DNA from: RGIG1902 sp034926865
GTDB lineage: Bacteria > Bacillota > Clostridia > Oscillospirales > Butyricicoccaceae
Length of the DNA stretch: 64,000 nt
Assembly (NCBI GenBank): GCA_034926865.1
Contig: JAYFQP010000013.1
Coordinates: 47,132 to 111,131, forward strand
Reading direction: 5' to 3'
The notes under the pieces are model-generated. The model saw only the letters and a program-made list of their open reading frames with translations, did no database searches and was not told the DNA's origin. This document shows positions 51,744 to 61,223 of the stretch, one piece after another. The position numbers and the translations under genes are program-made. Within the stretch, counting starts at the first letter, position 1; each line of letters starts with the position of its first letter.

Positions 51744-53300
51744 ATGAAAAACCTTATTGGACACGAGATTCCAGAGAAAGTTGCCCAACATCTGGGGCTC
51801 GGCATATATGGCGTTGACAAGGACGAAAGAGTAGCCGACAAGGACACAACTCCGCTGCCCGAAAGGGAACTGAAGAATAACAAGATCGTCAGTTCCATAG
51901 AAGAGGCGATCAAGCTTTGCGGGCTTAAAGACGGCATGACTATCTCCTTCCACCATCATTTCCGCGACGGTGACCAGATACTCAATCAGGTAATGGAAGT
52001 TATTGCCCGCATGGGCTTCAAGAACCTCAAGGTCGCGTCTTCTTCTCTTACCGGTGTGCATTCTCCTCTTGTGGATCATATAAAGAACGGAGTAGTCAAC
52101 AGGCTTGAAAGCTCAGGATGCCGCGGCAAGCTGGCTGAGGAGATCTCGAGAGGCCTCATGGATGAACCTGTTATCTTCCGTTCTCACGGCGGCAGGGCTT
52201 CTGCTATAGCCGATGGCAAGCTTCATATAGACATAGCCTTTCTCGGCGCTTCTGTGGCTGATGCTTACGGCAATGCCAGCGGCGTTTGCCTTGACAAGAG
52301 CGTTGAAAATGTAGCTGAATGCGGAAGCCTCGGTTATGCTAAGGTCGATGCAAAGTATGCCGACAAGGTCGTCATTCTGACAAATAATATAATCAAATAT
52401 CCAAATGAGTTCCAGAGCATAGAAGGAACACTTGTAGACTATGTGGTCAAGGTGGATTCAATCGGCGACCCCTCCAAGATATCCGCAGGCGCAGCCCGCT
52501 TCACAAAAAATCCGCGCGACCTCATGATCGCCGAGAAGGCCGCTCAGGTCATCATAAATTCCGGCTATTTCCGTGACGGCATGTCCATTCAGACAGGCAC
52601 AGGCGGCTCGTCTCTTGCAGTAACACGCTTTATCGCAGATGAGATGAAGGAGCGCGGCATCAAGGCCCGTTTTGCTCTCGGCGGGATCACCGGCCAGATG
52701 GTAAAGCTTCATGAAGAAGGCCTTATCGAGACCCTTTGGGATGTACAGGATTTTGATACTGCGGCGGCTGATTCCCTCAAAAAGAATCCCGGGCATCATG
52801 AAGTCGACGGCAATTTATACGCGAGCCCATTCAACAGAGGCTCCATCCTTAATCAGCTTGATATCGTTATACTTTCCGCCCTTGAGATCGACGTCAATTT
52901 CAATGTCAACGTGCTGACAGGCTCTGACGGCGTTATCAGAGGCGCTGTCGGCGGGCATTCCGACACAGCAAAGGGCGCGGCCCTGACTGTCATCGTCAGC
53001 CCCCTTATCAGAGGCAGGATCCCCTGCGTGCTTGAAAGAGTCAACACTGTTTGTACTGATGGAGCCGATTGTGACGTGCTTGTAACAGATATGGGCGTTG
53101 CAGTCAACCCAAGGCGTCCCGAAGTCAAGCAGAAGCTGGAGAACGCCGGAATTAAAGTGTATGACATAAGAGAGCTCAAGGATATGGCCGAAAAAGTCGT
53201 CGGCAAGCCCGAAGAGCTGCAGTTCACAGATAAGGTCGTTGCTGTTGTAACGGCCCCAGACGGAACGATTCTCGATGTAGTAAATGAGATCGTCCACTAA
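51744..53300 (+). CDS. citF: citrate lyase alpha subunit (citrate CoA-transferase)
   Basis: 518 residues from the ATG at 51744, which has GGAGGTGG six nt upstream. Exchanges acetyl-ACP for citryl-ACP. SFHHHFRDGDQI, SSLTGVHSPLVDHI, RSHGGRASAIADGKLHIDIAFLGAS (partly) and TGTGGSSLAVTRF are family hallmarks. Complete, usual length about 510. Its end overlaps citX by 17 nt. Confidence 0.96.
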   Translation: MKNLIGHEIPEKVAQHLGLGIYGVDKDERVADKDTTPLPERELKNNKIVSSIEEAIKLCGLKDGMTISFHHHFRDGDQILNQVMEVIARMGFKNLKVASSSLTGVHSPLVDHIKNGVVNRLESSGCRGKLAEEISRGLMDEPVIFRSHGGRASAIADGKLHIDIAFLGASVADAYGNASGVCLDKSVENVAECGSLGYAKVDAKYADKVVILTNNIIKYPNEFQSIEGTLVDYVVKVDSIGDPSKISAGAARFTKNPRDLMIAEKAAQVIINSGYFRDGMSIQTGTGGSSLAVTRFIADEMKERGIKARFALGGITGQMVKLHEEGLIETLWDVQDFDTAAADSLKKNPGHHEVDGNLYASPFNRGSILNQLDIVILSALEIDVNFNVNVLTGSDGVIRGAVGGHSDTAKGAALTVIVSPLIRGRIPCVLERVNTVCTDGADCDVLVTDMGVAVNPRRPEVKQKLENAGIKVYDIRELKDMAEKVVGKPEELQFTDKVVAVVTAPDGTILDVVNEIVH

Positions 53301-53808
53301 AGACGGACGCGAAATCTCGCTTGAGGAGCTGCTGGAAAGCCGGGATAATCGCCGTGCTTTCCAGCAGGACCTTCTTGAAAGATATAAAAGCCCCGTGATA
53401 AGCTTTATGGTCAATATGCCTGGGCCGATTAAAAGCTCTTCCCTTTCCCGCCTTATACATGGGGAGGGCATGAAGGCGCTTGAAAATGCCTTTATGGGCA
53501 GGCTGCTGCATGAAGAGGTAAGAGAACTTGATACCGGATTTGAGGGTTATATGGTTCTTGCCGGTGACCCATGTGAGATAAAACGCACCACATGCGACAT
53601 TGAAGATAATCACCCCATAGGCAGGCTGATGGATATAGATGTACATACCGCTGCAGGGCAGATCGGAAGGCGTCAGTTGGGCCTTGATGACAGGCGATGC
53701 CTTATATGTGATCGCCCGGCCCCGGAGTGCGCCAGAAGCAGGCAGCACTCTGTTGAAGAATTGCTGGCGAAAATAGAGCACATGGCAAAAGATTATTTTG
53801 GAGAGTGA
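53284..53808 (+). CDS. citX: citrate lyase holo-ACP synthase (apo-CitD phosphoribosyl-dephospho-CoA transferase)
   Basis: 174 residues. Transfers the prosthetic arm made by CitG onto CitD. Signature EIKRTTCDIEDNHPIGRLMDIDV and the end CLICDRPAPECARSRQHSVEEL are typical; both are read directly here. ATG overlaps the end of citF by 17 nt and citC starts 3 nt after its stop. Separate CitX and CitG genes, not the fused form of some enterobacteria. Confidence 0.94.
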   Translation: MRSSTKDGREISLEELLESRDNRRAFQQDLLERYKSPVISFMVNMPGPIKSSSLSRLIHGEGMKALENAFMGRLLHEEVRELDTGFEGYMVLAGDPCEIKRTTCDIEDNHPIGRLMDIDVHTAAGQIGRRQLGLDDRRCLICDRPAPECARSRQHSVEELLAKIEHMAKDYFGE

Positions 53809-53811
53809 AAA

Positions 53812-54846
53812 ATGGAGATAGGAGCCCCTGTTCCAATTCAGGTACCCCTTTCAGTAGCCTCATACCGCAGCGCGGTTGAGGAGTTTCTGTGCCATATGGG
53901 CCTTCGTCTTGAAAACGGCCTTGAATATTACGCGGTGCTTCATGACGAGCGGGGAGCAATAATCGGCGGCGGCGGGTTTGAAGGCAATACAATTAAGTGC
54001 ATCGCAGCGGATCCAAACGCTCGCGGAATGGGGCTGACAAATATACTGGTATCTCACCTTCGGTCAGAGATGTCGGCTAGAGGGGTGCAGAATATATTTG
54101 TTTTTACAAAGCCTTCTAATCTCGAGATATTTGAAAGCCTTGCTTTCTCGCTGGTCGGCAGCGCCCCCAAAGCTATTTTGATGGAGAGCTCACGCCGTGG
54201 TGCAAAAAGCCTTGAACGCACGCTTTCTGCGCATAAAAAAGAGGGTATTACCGGGGCCATAGTTATGAACTGCAATCCATTTACTTTGGGGCATCTCTAT
54301 CTCATCGAAAAGGCCGCGGGAATGTGCGATAATCTCATCATTTTCCCCGTCAAAGCCGACCGTTCGGTATTCCCTTATGACGACAGGCTCATGCTTATAA
54401 AAGAGGGCACGGCACACCTTAAAAACGTCGATATACTCGATGGCGGAGAGTATATAATATCTCAGGCTACCTTTCCGACATATTTTCTCAAAGAGATGAG
54501 CGAGGCATCTGTCACATATGCTATGCTTGATGTTGATATATTTGCCCGCCATATCGTGCCGCCTCTCGGCATAAGTATAAGGTTTGCGGGCAGTGAACCT
54601 CTTGATCCCCTTACTAATGAGTACAACCGGGCGATGAAGACCGTGCTGGAACCCATGGGGGTCGAGGTAAAGGTTATAGAAAGATTTGAGCTTGGCGGAA
54701 AGCCAGTAAGCGCAAGCCGTGTCAGAGCTCTTATAAAAGAGGGCTTGATCGAACAGACTAAAGAGCTGCTTCCCGAGACCACATACAGCTATCTTCTGTC
54801 TCCAAGAGGCCAGGCCGCAGCGGCCAGGCTCAGGGAAAGAATATGA
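53812..54846 (+). CDS. citC: [citrate (pro-3S)-lyase] ligase
   Basis: 344 residues. Acetylates the CitD arm using ATP and acetate, activating the lyase. An N-terminal GNAT-like domain (1-120; GGGFEGNTIKCIAADPNARGMGLTN) precedes the nucleotidyltransferase domain with GAIVMNCNPFTLGHLYLIEKAA (HxGH-type motif GHLY) and GKPVSASRVR. RBS GGAGAG. Overlaps citG by 4 nt. Confidence 0.95.
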   Translation: MEIGAPVPIQVPLSVASYRSAVEEFLCHMGLRLENGLEYYAVLHDERGAIIGGGGFEGNTIKCIAADPNARGMGLTNILVSHLRSEMSARGVQNIFVFTKPSNLEIFESLAFSLVGSAPKAILMESSRRGAKSLERTLSAHKKEGITGAIVMNCNPFTLGHLYLIEKAAGMCDNLIIFPVKADRSVFPYDDRLMLIKEGTAHLKNVDILDGGEYIISQATFPTYFLKEMSEASVTYAMLDVDIFARHIVPPLGISIRFAGSEPLDPLTNEYNRAMKTVLEPMGVEVKVIERFELGGKPVSASRVRALIKEGLIEQTKELLPETTYSYLLSPRGQAAAARLRERI

Positions 54847-55670
54847 ATCATATCCATGAGCGAATAGGGTCGCTTGCCGCCCGTTCCCTTTTGCTTGAGG
54901 TGGCGGCTACCCCAAAACCGGGGCTTGTCGACAGACGCAACTGCGGATCCCACAGAGACATGAATTTTTATACATTTGTCAACAGCGCCTTTGCTCTTGA
55001 GCCTCATTTTTCCAGTATGGCGCTTGAGGGCTTCATAACAGCCTCAGATCCCCTGGAAACCTTATTTGCTCATATGAGACTTTTTGGCAAAGCAGCGGAA
55101 AAGGATATGTTTGCTGCAACAAATGGTGTCAATACCCATAAGGGTGCGCTTTTCTCCCTAGGGCTGCTTTGCGGGGCACTTGGCCGAGAATATGCGCTCA
55201 AAGGCTCGTTATCAGCTGAGGGTGCATGCTTGACAGTGGCGAATATGTCAAAGGGAATTTGCCAAAAGGAGTTTTCCGGCTTAAAGGAGAAACTGATTTT
55301 GACAAAAGGAGAGCGCATGTATCTCCAGTACGGAGTCACAGGGGCCAGAGGTCAGGCTGAAAGTGGCTTTGAGAGCGTTCATAAAGTTTTTTTGCCTTAT
55401 TTAAAGGGGCTTATTTCCTCGGGAATGTGCGAGGATGAAGCTTATGTTAGAACACTTCTCAAGATATGTGCTTGTACTGAAGATACAAACATAATGTCAC
55501 GAGCGGGAATTAACGAAGCCAGAAAAGCCATGCAGGATTGCAGCGCTGTTTTTCAGGATTATTCAGAAGAGAAGGCAGCGGCTCTTGACGATGAGTTTAT
55601 ACGCCGCAACATAAGCCCAGGCGGTTGTGCCGATCTTTTGGCTGTTACAATTTTTTTAAGTTTGCTTTAA
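54843..55670 (+). CDS. citG: triphosphoribosyl-dephospho-CoA synthase
   Basis: 275 residues, all-helical. Makes the CitD prosthetic-arm precursor from ATP and dephospho-CoA. AATPKPGLVDRRNCGSHRDMNFYTFVNS and TNGVNTHKGALFSLGLLCGA with the family His and Glu, and the end SPGGCADLLAVTIFL, fit well. Last of the cit cluster; aconitase follows after 44 nt with its own RBS, so co-transcription is possible. Confidence 0.94.
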   Translation: MNHIHERIGSLAARSLLLEVAATPKPGLVDRRNCGSHRDMNFYTFVNSAFALEPHFSSMALEGFITASDPLETLFAHMRLFGKAAEKDMFAATNGVNTHKGALFSLGLLCGALGREYALKGSLSAEGACLTVANMSKGICQKEFSGLKEKLILTKGERMYLQYGVTGARGQAESGFESVHKVFLPYLKGLISSGMCEDEAYVRTLLKICACTEDTNIMSRAGINEARKAMQDCSAVFQDYSEEKAAALDDEFIRRNISPGGCADLLAVTIFLSLL

Positions 55671-55714
55671 TACCTTAATTATAAAGATGGATAAAATTAA
55701 AGGAGGAACACCCT

Positions 55715-57976
55715 ATGGTAGAAGTAATTAAAAAGGGCGCGTATCTGATAGATGACAAAATCGTTTATGCAGATCAGGCCCAGGGCGTTCTCACGCCTGA
55801 TGAAGCAAGAGAAAAAACCATTGCTTATTCAGTGTTGAGGAGCCATGACATCAGCAAAGACCCCAAGAATATGCGTATCAAGTTCGACGCGCTTATTTCC
55901 CACGACATAACCTTTGTCGGAATTATTCAGACAGCAAAGGCTTCGGGCCTTAAGAAGTTCCCTATCCCCTATGCAATGACAAACTGTCATAACAGCCTTT
56001 GCGCCGTCGGCGGAACCATCAATGAAGATGACCATGCTTTCGGCCTGTCAGCTGCAAAAAAATACGGCGGAATTTATGTTCCCCCAAATATTGCCGTTAT
56101 TCACCAGTATGCCCGTGAGCGCCTTGCCGGCTGTGGCAAGATGATTCTGGGTTCCGACAGCCACACCCGTTATGGTTCCTATGGAACAATGGGCGTAGGC
56201 GAAGGCGGCGGCGAGCTTGTTAAACAGCTGCTGGAGAATACATATGATATAGCCGCTCCTCAGGTAGTTCTCGTTTACCTCGACGGCAAGCTTAATAAGG
56301 GTGTCGGTCCTCAGGACGTTGCTATTGCTCTCGTGGGCGCAACATTCCCCAACGGCGATGTCAAGAACAAGGTTCTGGAGTTTGTTGGCCCCGGAATTAA
56401 GACCCTTTCCAACGATCTGCGCATAGGCGTTGATGTTATGACAACAGAGACTTCCTGCCTGACCTCCATCTGGGAGACAGACGAGCAGACCAAGAAGTAT
56501 TACGAGATCATCGGACGTCCTGAGGAATATAAAGAGCTCAAGCCCGAAAACGGCGCTTATTATGATATGGTTGTCCATATCGATCTCAGCAAGGTCGAGC
56601 CTATGATAGCTCTGCCCTTCCATCCGTCCAAGGCCTTTACAATTCATCAGCTGCAGGCTGATCCTGAGGGCATTTTCGAGAAGATCGAAGAAGACTGTAA
56701 CAAGCAGCTTGGCGGTAAAGTCAAGATGGATCTTCGCCGCAACATAGTAGATGGCAAGGTCACATGTGATCAGGGCGTCATCGTCGGCTGCTCCGGCGGC
56801 ATGTATGAGAACATTGTTGAAGCTGCGGCCATTATGAAGGATAAGAGCATCGGCAATGGGTATTTTGATATGAGCGTATATCCCTCCTCTGCCCCCATAG
56901 CGCTTGCTATGACAAAGGATGGAACCACGGCCACATTGATGGAAGCCGGATGCGTCATTAAGCCCGCATTCTGCGGCCCCTGCTTCGGTGCTGGCGATAC
57001 CCCCGCAAACAATGCACTTTCTATCCGCCATGCCACAAGAAACTTTGCTAACCGCGAAGGCTCTAAGCCCGGCAACGGCCAGATTTCTGCGGTAGCGCTT
57101 ATGGATGCCCGTTCGATCGCGGCGACAGCCATCAACCACGGTGTTTTGACGGCAGCTACCGATATCGAGTATGACATGCCTACTGATAAAGACTTTGAGT
57201 ATCATTACGATGGCAGCATATATGAAAAACGTTGCTATGAGGGCTTTGGCAAAGCTGATCCTACAGCTGAGCTTCGCTATGGTCCTGGCATTAAAGATTG
57301 GCCTCATATGCCCGCACTCGAGGACGATATGCTTGTAAAACTCTGCGCCGTTATTCACGACGACGTAACTACAACCGACGAGCTGATCCCCTCCGGCGAG
57401 ACGTCCTCTTACCGTTCAAACCCAATTGGCCTTTCTGAGTACACCCTTTCAAGAAGGGTTCCCGAGTATGTTGCCCGTTCCAAGGCTGCTCGTGCTCTCG
57501 AAGAAGAAAAGCTGAAGGGCGGCAAACCTCAGGAGGCTATGGATGTTCTGGCCAAAGTCGGCGGAGACATTACCCGCACCACCCTTGGCTCTTGCGTCTT
57601 TGCCCGCAAGCCCGGCGACGGTTCTGCCCGTGAGCAGGCGGCTTCCTGCCAGAAGGTTCTCGGCGGTTTTGCTAATATCTGCTATGAGTATGCTACAAAG
57701 AGATATCGCTCCAACTGCATTAACTGGGGCATAGTTCCTTTCACAATGGATAAGGCTACTTCCTTCGATTATGAAGACGGCGACTTTGTCTACATTCCTG
57801 GCATCAAGGAAGGTATCCTTAACGGTAAGGAAAACTTTGATGCTAAAGTAATCCGCAAGGATGGTTCTGTCCATGATCTGAAACTTGAGTGCAAGGGTCT
57901 TACCGATGATGAAAGGCTCATTCTCAAGGAAGGCTGCCTTATGAACTACTACGCAGCTGGATACGGCAAGATATAA
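55715..57976 (+). CDS. acn: aconitate hydratase
   Basis: 753 residues, close to the mitochondrial-type length. Interconverts citrate and isocitrate with a [4Fe-4S] cluster. Cluster cysteines are in VGCSGG (about 357) and CGPCFGAGD (about 422/425); ILGSDSHTRYGSYGTMGVGEGG and GNGQISAV... PGNGQ carry active-site residues. AAAGGAGG precedes the ATG. It sits directly after citrate lyase and before isocitrate dehydrogenase, placing two fates of citrate in one locus. Confidence 0.92.
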   Translation: MVEVIKKGAYLIDDKIVYADQAQGVLTPDEAREKTIAYSVLRSHDISKDPKNMRIKFDALISHDITFVGIIQTAKASGLKKFPIPYAMTNCHNSLCAVGGTINEDDHAFGLSAAKKYGGIYVPPNIAVIHQYARERLAGCGKMILGSDSHTRYGSYGTMGVGEGGGELVKQLLENTYDIAAPQVVLVYLDGKLNKGVGPQDVAIALVGATFPNGDVKNKVLEFVGPGIKTLSNDLRIGVDVMTTETSCLTSIWETDEQTKKYYEIIGRPEEYKELKPENGAYYDMVVHIDLSKVEPMIALPFHPSKAFTIHQLQADPEGIFEKIEEDCNKQLGGKVKMDLRRNIVDGKVTCDQGVIVGCSGGMYENIVEAAAIMKDKSIGNGYFDMSVYPSSAPIALAMTKDGTTATLMEAGCVIKPAFCGPCFGAGDTPANNALSIRHATRNFANREGSKPGNGQISAVALMDARSIAATAINHGVLTAATDIEYDMPTDKDFEYHYDGSIYEKRCYEGFGKADPTAELRYGPGIKDWPHMPALEDDMLVKLCAVIHDDVTTTDELIPSGETSSYRSNPIGLSEYTLSRRVPEYVARSKAARALEEEKLKGGKPQEAMDVLAKVGGDITRTTLGSCVFARKPGDGSAREQAASCQKVLGGFANICYEYATKRYRSNCINWGIVPFTMDKATSFDYEDGDFVYIPGIKEGILNGKENFDAKVIRKDGSVHDLKLECKGLTDDERLILKEGCLMNYYAAGYGKI

Positions 57977-58013
57977 GAAAGAATTATCACATAATTTGAA
58001 AAATGGCGCTCAC

Positions 58014-58041
58014 CTCTTCCTCCGGACTGCCGGAGGAAGAG
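58014..58041 (+). other. Hairpin between acn and icd
   Basis: Perfect 12-bp stem CTCTTCCTCCGG (58014-58025) with CCGGAGGAAGAG (58030-58041), loop ACTG, no U-tract. More likely an mRNA processing or stability element than a terminator. Confidence 0.7.
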
Positions 58042-58086
58042 AGAAAGCGGCATTGAAACTTAAAATATTTTAAGGAGAGAAATACC

Positions 58087-59301
58087 GTGGAAAAGATTAA
58101 AATGACCACACCCCTCGTCGAGATGGATGGCGACGAGATGACCAGAATACTCTGGAAAATGATCAAAGATAAGCTCGTTCTCCCCTTCGTTGATCTTAAG
58201 ACAGAGTATTATGACCTTGGACTGCTTCATCGTAATGCCACAAAAGATCAGGTGACAGTAGATTCAGCTATGGCTACAAAGAAGTACGGAGTAGCTGTAA
58301 AGTGCGCTACAATCACCCCCAATAAGCAGCGTATGGAAGAGTATCCTGAACTGACTGAAATGTGGAAATCGCCTAACGGCACTATCCGTTCAATCCTTGA
58401 CGGCACAGTCTTCCGTTCACCAATCGTTATCCCCTCCATCAAGGCTGTTGTAAAGAATTGGGAAAAGCCAATTACTATTGCCCGTCATGCTTATGGCGAT
58501 GTATATAAGTCTGTTGATATGTACACAACAGAGCCCGGCGAGTGCACAATGACATTCAAGGGCGAGAGCGGCTTTGAGAAGACTCTCGTTGTACAGAAGG
58601 TCAACGGACCCGCAGTATGGCAGGGCGCCCACAACAAGGAATCCTCCATCCGCTCCTTTGCTAAAGCCTGCTTCCAGTATGCTATCGATACAAAGCAGGA
58701 TCTCTGGTTCTCCACAAAGGATACCATTGCCAAGATTTATGACGGCGAGTTCAAGAATGTCTTTGAGCAGGAGTTTGAGAGCTATAAGGCTAAGTTTGAC
58801 GAGCTGGGAATCAAGTATTTCTATACTCTTATCGACGATGCAGTAGCCCGCGTTATCCGCTCAAAGGGCGGCTACATCTGGGCCTGCAAGAACTATGACG
58901 GCGACGTTATGTCCGACATGGTCTCGACAGCCTTCGGATCACTCGCTATGATGACCTCAGTGCTTGTTGCTCCTGACGGAACCACAGAGTTCGAAGCTGC
59001 TCACGGAACAGTTACACAGCACTATTACAGGCACCTTAAGGGCGAAGCTACATCCACAAACTCGATGGCTACCATTTTCGCATGGTCCGGCGCACTTAAG
59101 AAGCGCGGTGAGCTTGATAAGCTGCCTGAGCTTGTCAAGTTTGGCGAGAAGCTTGAAGAGGCTTCCTTTGATACGCTTAACGCTGGTATAATGACGAAGG
59201 ACCTTGTTGGTCTGGTAGAGCCGGGCTTTAAGGCAACCGCAGTCAACTCCGAAGAGTTCCTTGACGAAATTGCCAAGAGACTCAAGGCTAAACTTGCATA
59301 A
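58087..59301 (+). CDS. icd: isocitrate dehydrogenase (NADP-type, eukaryotic-like subfamily)
   Basis: 404 residues; GTG start with AAGGAGAG upstream. Oxidises isocitrate to 2-oxoglutarate. MTTPLVEMDGDEMTRILW at the N-terminus, KSPNGTIRSILDGTVFRSPI, and TLIDDAVARVIRSKGGYIWACKNYDGDV are the mark of the dimeric class that includes mitochondrial NADP enzymes. EAAHGTVTQHYYRHLKGE binds the coenzyme; His-Arg there favours NADP. Follows aconitase and ends in a strong terminator. Confidence 0.95.
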   Translation: MEKIKMTTPLVEMDGDEMTRILWKMIKDKLVLPFVDLKTEYYDLGLLHRNATKDQVTVDSAMATKKYGVAVKCATITPNKQRMEEYPELTEMWKSPNGTIRSILDGTVFRSPIVIPSIKAVVKNWEKPITIARHAYGDVYKSVDMYTTEPGECTMTFKGESGFEKTLVVQKVNGPAVWQGAHNKESSIRSFAKACFQYAIDTKQDLWFSTKDTIAKIYDGEFKNVFEQEFESYKAKFDELGIKYFYTLIDDAVARVIRSKGGYIWACKNYDGDVMSDMVSTAFGSLAMMTSVLVAPDGTTEFEAAHGTVTQHYYRHLKGEATSTNSMATIFAWSGALKKRGELDKLPELVKFGEKLEEASFDTLNAGIMTKDLVGLVEPGFKATAVNSEEFLDEIAKRLKAKLA

Positions 59302-59327
59302 TTAACTAATCCCCTATCACCTTACTA

Positions 59328-59366
59328 AAAACGGCGTGTATCCATTTGGATACACGCCGTTTTGCA
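59328..59366 (+). terminator. icd terminator
   Basis: Perfect 16-bp stem AAAACGGCGTGTATCC (59328-59343) with GGATACACGCCGTTTT (59348-59363), loop ATTT. Confidence 0.92.
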
Positions 59367-59400
59367 TTAAAAAGCGCAGTGCCGTATGTGCCCTGCTTTT

Positions 59401-59423
59401 TTATTAACAGCCTGTGGGAATAA
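59401..59423. repeat. DnaA-box-like palindrome (element 4, degenerate)
   Basis: TTATTAACA (59401-59409) then GCCTGTGGGAATAA repeats the pattern of elements 1-3 with an extra base and two changed positions; it follows the icd terminator and precedes a minus-strand stop. Confidence 0.4.
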
Positions 59424-59440
59424 TCGGTATATGTAGAAAA

Positions 59441-59929
59441 TCAGTATCCGGAGCTTTTCTTCTGCCCGAGCCAGAAGCTGCCCGACATAAGGATGAAGCT
59501 AACGATATAAGCGGGAGCTAGGCTTATGGGCCTATTGGTAAGAAGGCCGGAGAGGAAGCCAGTAAGCCTTGCAGCAAAGGCAAGGAACGGCTGGAACATA
59601 TACTGCGGCAGAAGCCCTGTAAGGCCTCTTGATATGCGGTCCGTGGCAAGCTCCTGCCACAGGCGCAGAAACAGGCAGAGGGCTGCGGGAATATGAGTAA
59701 GGATGGTGGCCTTTGATATGCCAATATTTTGCTTAAATGTTGACTTACCAGCTTTGTACCATCCATATAACATTATGAGGCTGAAAATAAGTCTTACTGA
59801 GAAATTGCTCAATGTCCAAAGGACGCTGGATGTTTCAATATTAATGGCAAGAGAAGCAAGCAGATTTATGGCATAACCAACGACGGCAGGCAAAAAACCC
59901 AGAAGTATGTATCCGTATTCTTTTTTCAT
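59441..59929 (-). CDS. small integral membrane protein of unknown function
   Basis: 162 residues with four to five predicted membrane helices (about 5-30, 38-60, 74-92, 110-130, 138-156). No catalytic motif or recognised family. The ATG at 59929 has AAAGGAGAATAA upstream, so it is a real gene. It is divergent from the radical SAM gene over a 337-nt region. Confidence 0.75.
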   Translation of the reverse strand: MKKEYGYILLGFLPAVVGYAINLLASLAINIETSSVLWTLSNFSVRLIFSLIMLYGWYKAGKSTFKQNIGISKATILTHIPAALCLFLRLWQELATDRISRGLTGLLPQYMFQPFLAFAARLTGFLSGLLTNRPISLAPAYIVSFILMSGSFWLGQKKSSGY

Positions 59930-60266
59930 CTATTATTCTCCTTTAAGTATTTGCTAATATAGCTAAGTGATGGCAGGCAAGATGGTTGAGACAGGTGCGA
60001 GATCATGGAGAATATGCTTATAGTATTTGCGATAGTGTAATTTGCTTTATCAGCTTATATTATACAATATCTGGAATTGTATGGCAATACCAGGAAAAGA
60101 GTAACATGAGACAACTTTGAAGTATTGTTTATTTTTGTTAGCCATTATATAATTGCGAGGGCTTTTTGAGAGATGCGAATGGCATAAAAAGTTTTTCTGT
60201 GCTTTTTTTCGCCTTGCTCAAAAATGCAAAGTAGGATATGATAAAATAAAAATAGGGAGGCAAGCT
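59930..60266. promoter_or_regulatory. Divergent region with inverted repeat and radical SAM promoter
   Basis: A perfect 7-bp inverted repeat, ATACAAT-ATCTGGA-ATTGTAT (60062-60082), lies centrally. Downstream, -35 TTGTTT (60125-60130), 17-nt spacer and -10 TATAAT (60148-60153) form a promoter for the radical SAM gene, leaving a leader of about 105 nt. The repeat is of the type bound by small dimeric repressors; none is assigned. Confidence 0.55.
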
Positions 60267-61145
60267 ATGACAAGAGAAGAGATAAATAGTCTGCTGTATG
60301 ATTACCCCGAGGTGTACCGTCCTCCGTTTGAGGCCGAGAGCGCCCTTTTGGAGGTTACTCACGGCTGCAGTTACGGCAAATGCTTTTTTTGTGATTTTGC
60401 TCGGGACGAATATTTTCCTTTCGAGCTTGAAGATATAGAGCGAAAAATAAAGCTGCTAAGCCATGTTATTGATGGCAATGACCGCCTTTATTTTTTGGGG
60501 AGCAACCCTTTCTGCCTGCCATCCAAGCGGATTTTAACAATAATAGATCTGGTGCATAAGTATCTCCCCTGCGTTAATGAGATATCTATGTATGCGAGGG
60601 CAGACGATATAAACCGCAAGCCATGGAGCGATATGATGGAGCTTAAGCATGCGGGGCTCACAGATCTTCATGTGGGGCTTGAGAGTGGCAGCGATAGAAT
60701 TCTAAAGCTTCATAATAAGGGAGAAACGGTGTTCGACATACAAAAAGCGCTTGATACGCTTGCCTCATGCGAGATAGGCTATAATCTCACAGCCATCCTT
60801 GGCATGGGTGGGCGGGACCTTTCTTATGAGCATGCCGTTAAAACAGCGATGCTGTTTAATATGCTTACTCCAATAAGTATATGGTGTATGGCGCTGAAAA
60901 TTTGGCCGAACACGCCGCTTTATTATCTGGCTGAAAACGGCGGGTTTATTCAGATGACCCCGCTGGAAATATTGCGTGAGGAGCGCCATATGCTCGGCCT
61001 TATGGATATGAAAAAGGGCTGCATATATGTGGATTCCACGGTGCTGAATAAATATACCCTTTCTGCAAGGTTGCCTCATTCAAAAGACTCGGCGCTTGAA
61101 AATCTCGACAGGCTCATAGCAGAGCAGGAACGAGAGGATATGTAG
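60267..61145 (+). CDS. radical SAM protein
   Basis: 292 residues from the ATG at 60267 (GGGAGG five nt upstream); a longer frame from 60153 starts inside the promoter. The cluster motif is CSYGKCFFC (C-x4-C-x2-C, the spacing seen in the GCPHNKCTFC group of radical SAM proteins) at about 33-41. LHVGLESGSDRILKLHNKGE and YNLTAILGMGGRDLSYEHA follow the usual barrel pattern. There is no B12 domain. The reaction is unknown; homologues are widespread in Clostridia without a settled function. Confidence 0.88.
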   Translation: MTREEINSLLYDYPEVYRPPFEAESALLEVTHGCSYGKCFFCDFARDEYFPFELEDIERKIKLLSHVIDGNDRLYFLGSNPFCLPSKRILTIIDLVHKYLPCVNEISMYARADDINRKPWSDMMELKHAGLTDLHVGLESGSDRILKLHNKGETVFDIQKALDTLASCEIGYNLTAILGMGGRDLSYEHAVKTAMLFNMLTPISIWCMALKIWPNTPLYYLAENGGFIQMTPLEILREERHMLGLMDMKKGCIYVDSTVLNKYTLSARLPHSKDSALENLDRLIAEQEREDM

Positions 61146-61172
61146 CCGCCGCAGAGTTTGTGCGGCGGGCTA
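61146..61172 (+). terminator. Probable terminator of the radical SAM gene
   Basis: CCGCCGCA (61146-61153) with TGCGGCGG (61161-61168), then GCTATTATAATTT; short U-rich tail. Confidence 0.6.
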
Positions 61173-61223
61173 TTATAATTTCCCGTAAAAGACTACGTGC
61201 CTATACAGAACTCTTAGGATTGA

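Noticed and set aside
56048..57358. 436-codon minus-strand frame inside the aconitase gene
   Set aside because: Shadow of a highly biased coding strand; no domain, no RBS, and it ignores the gene boundaries.
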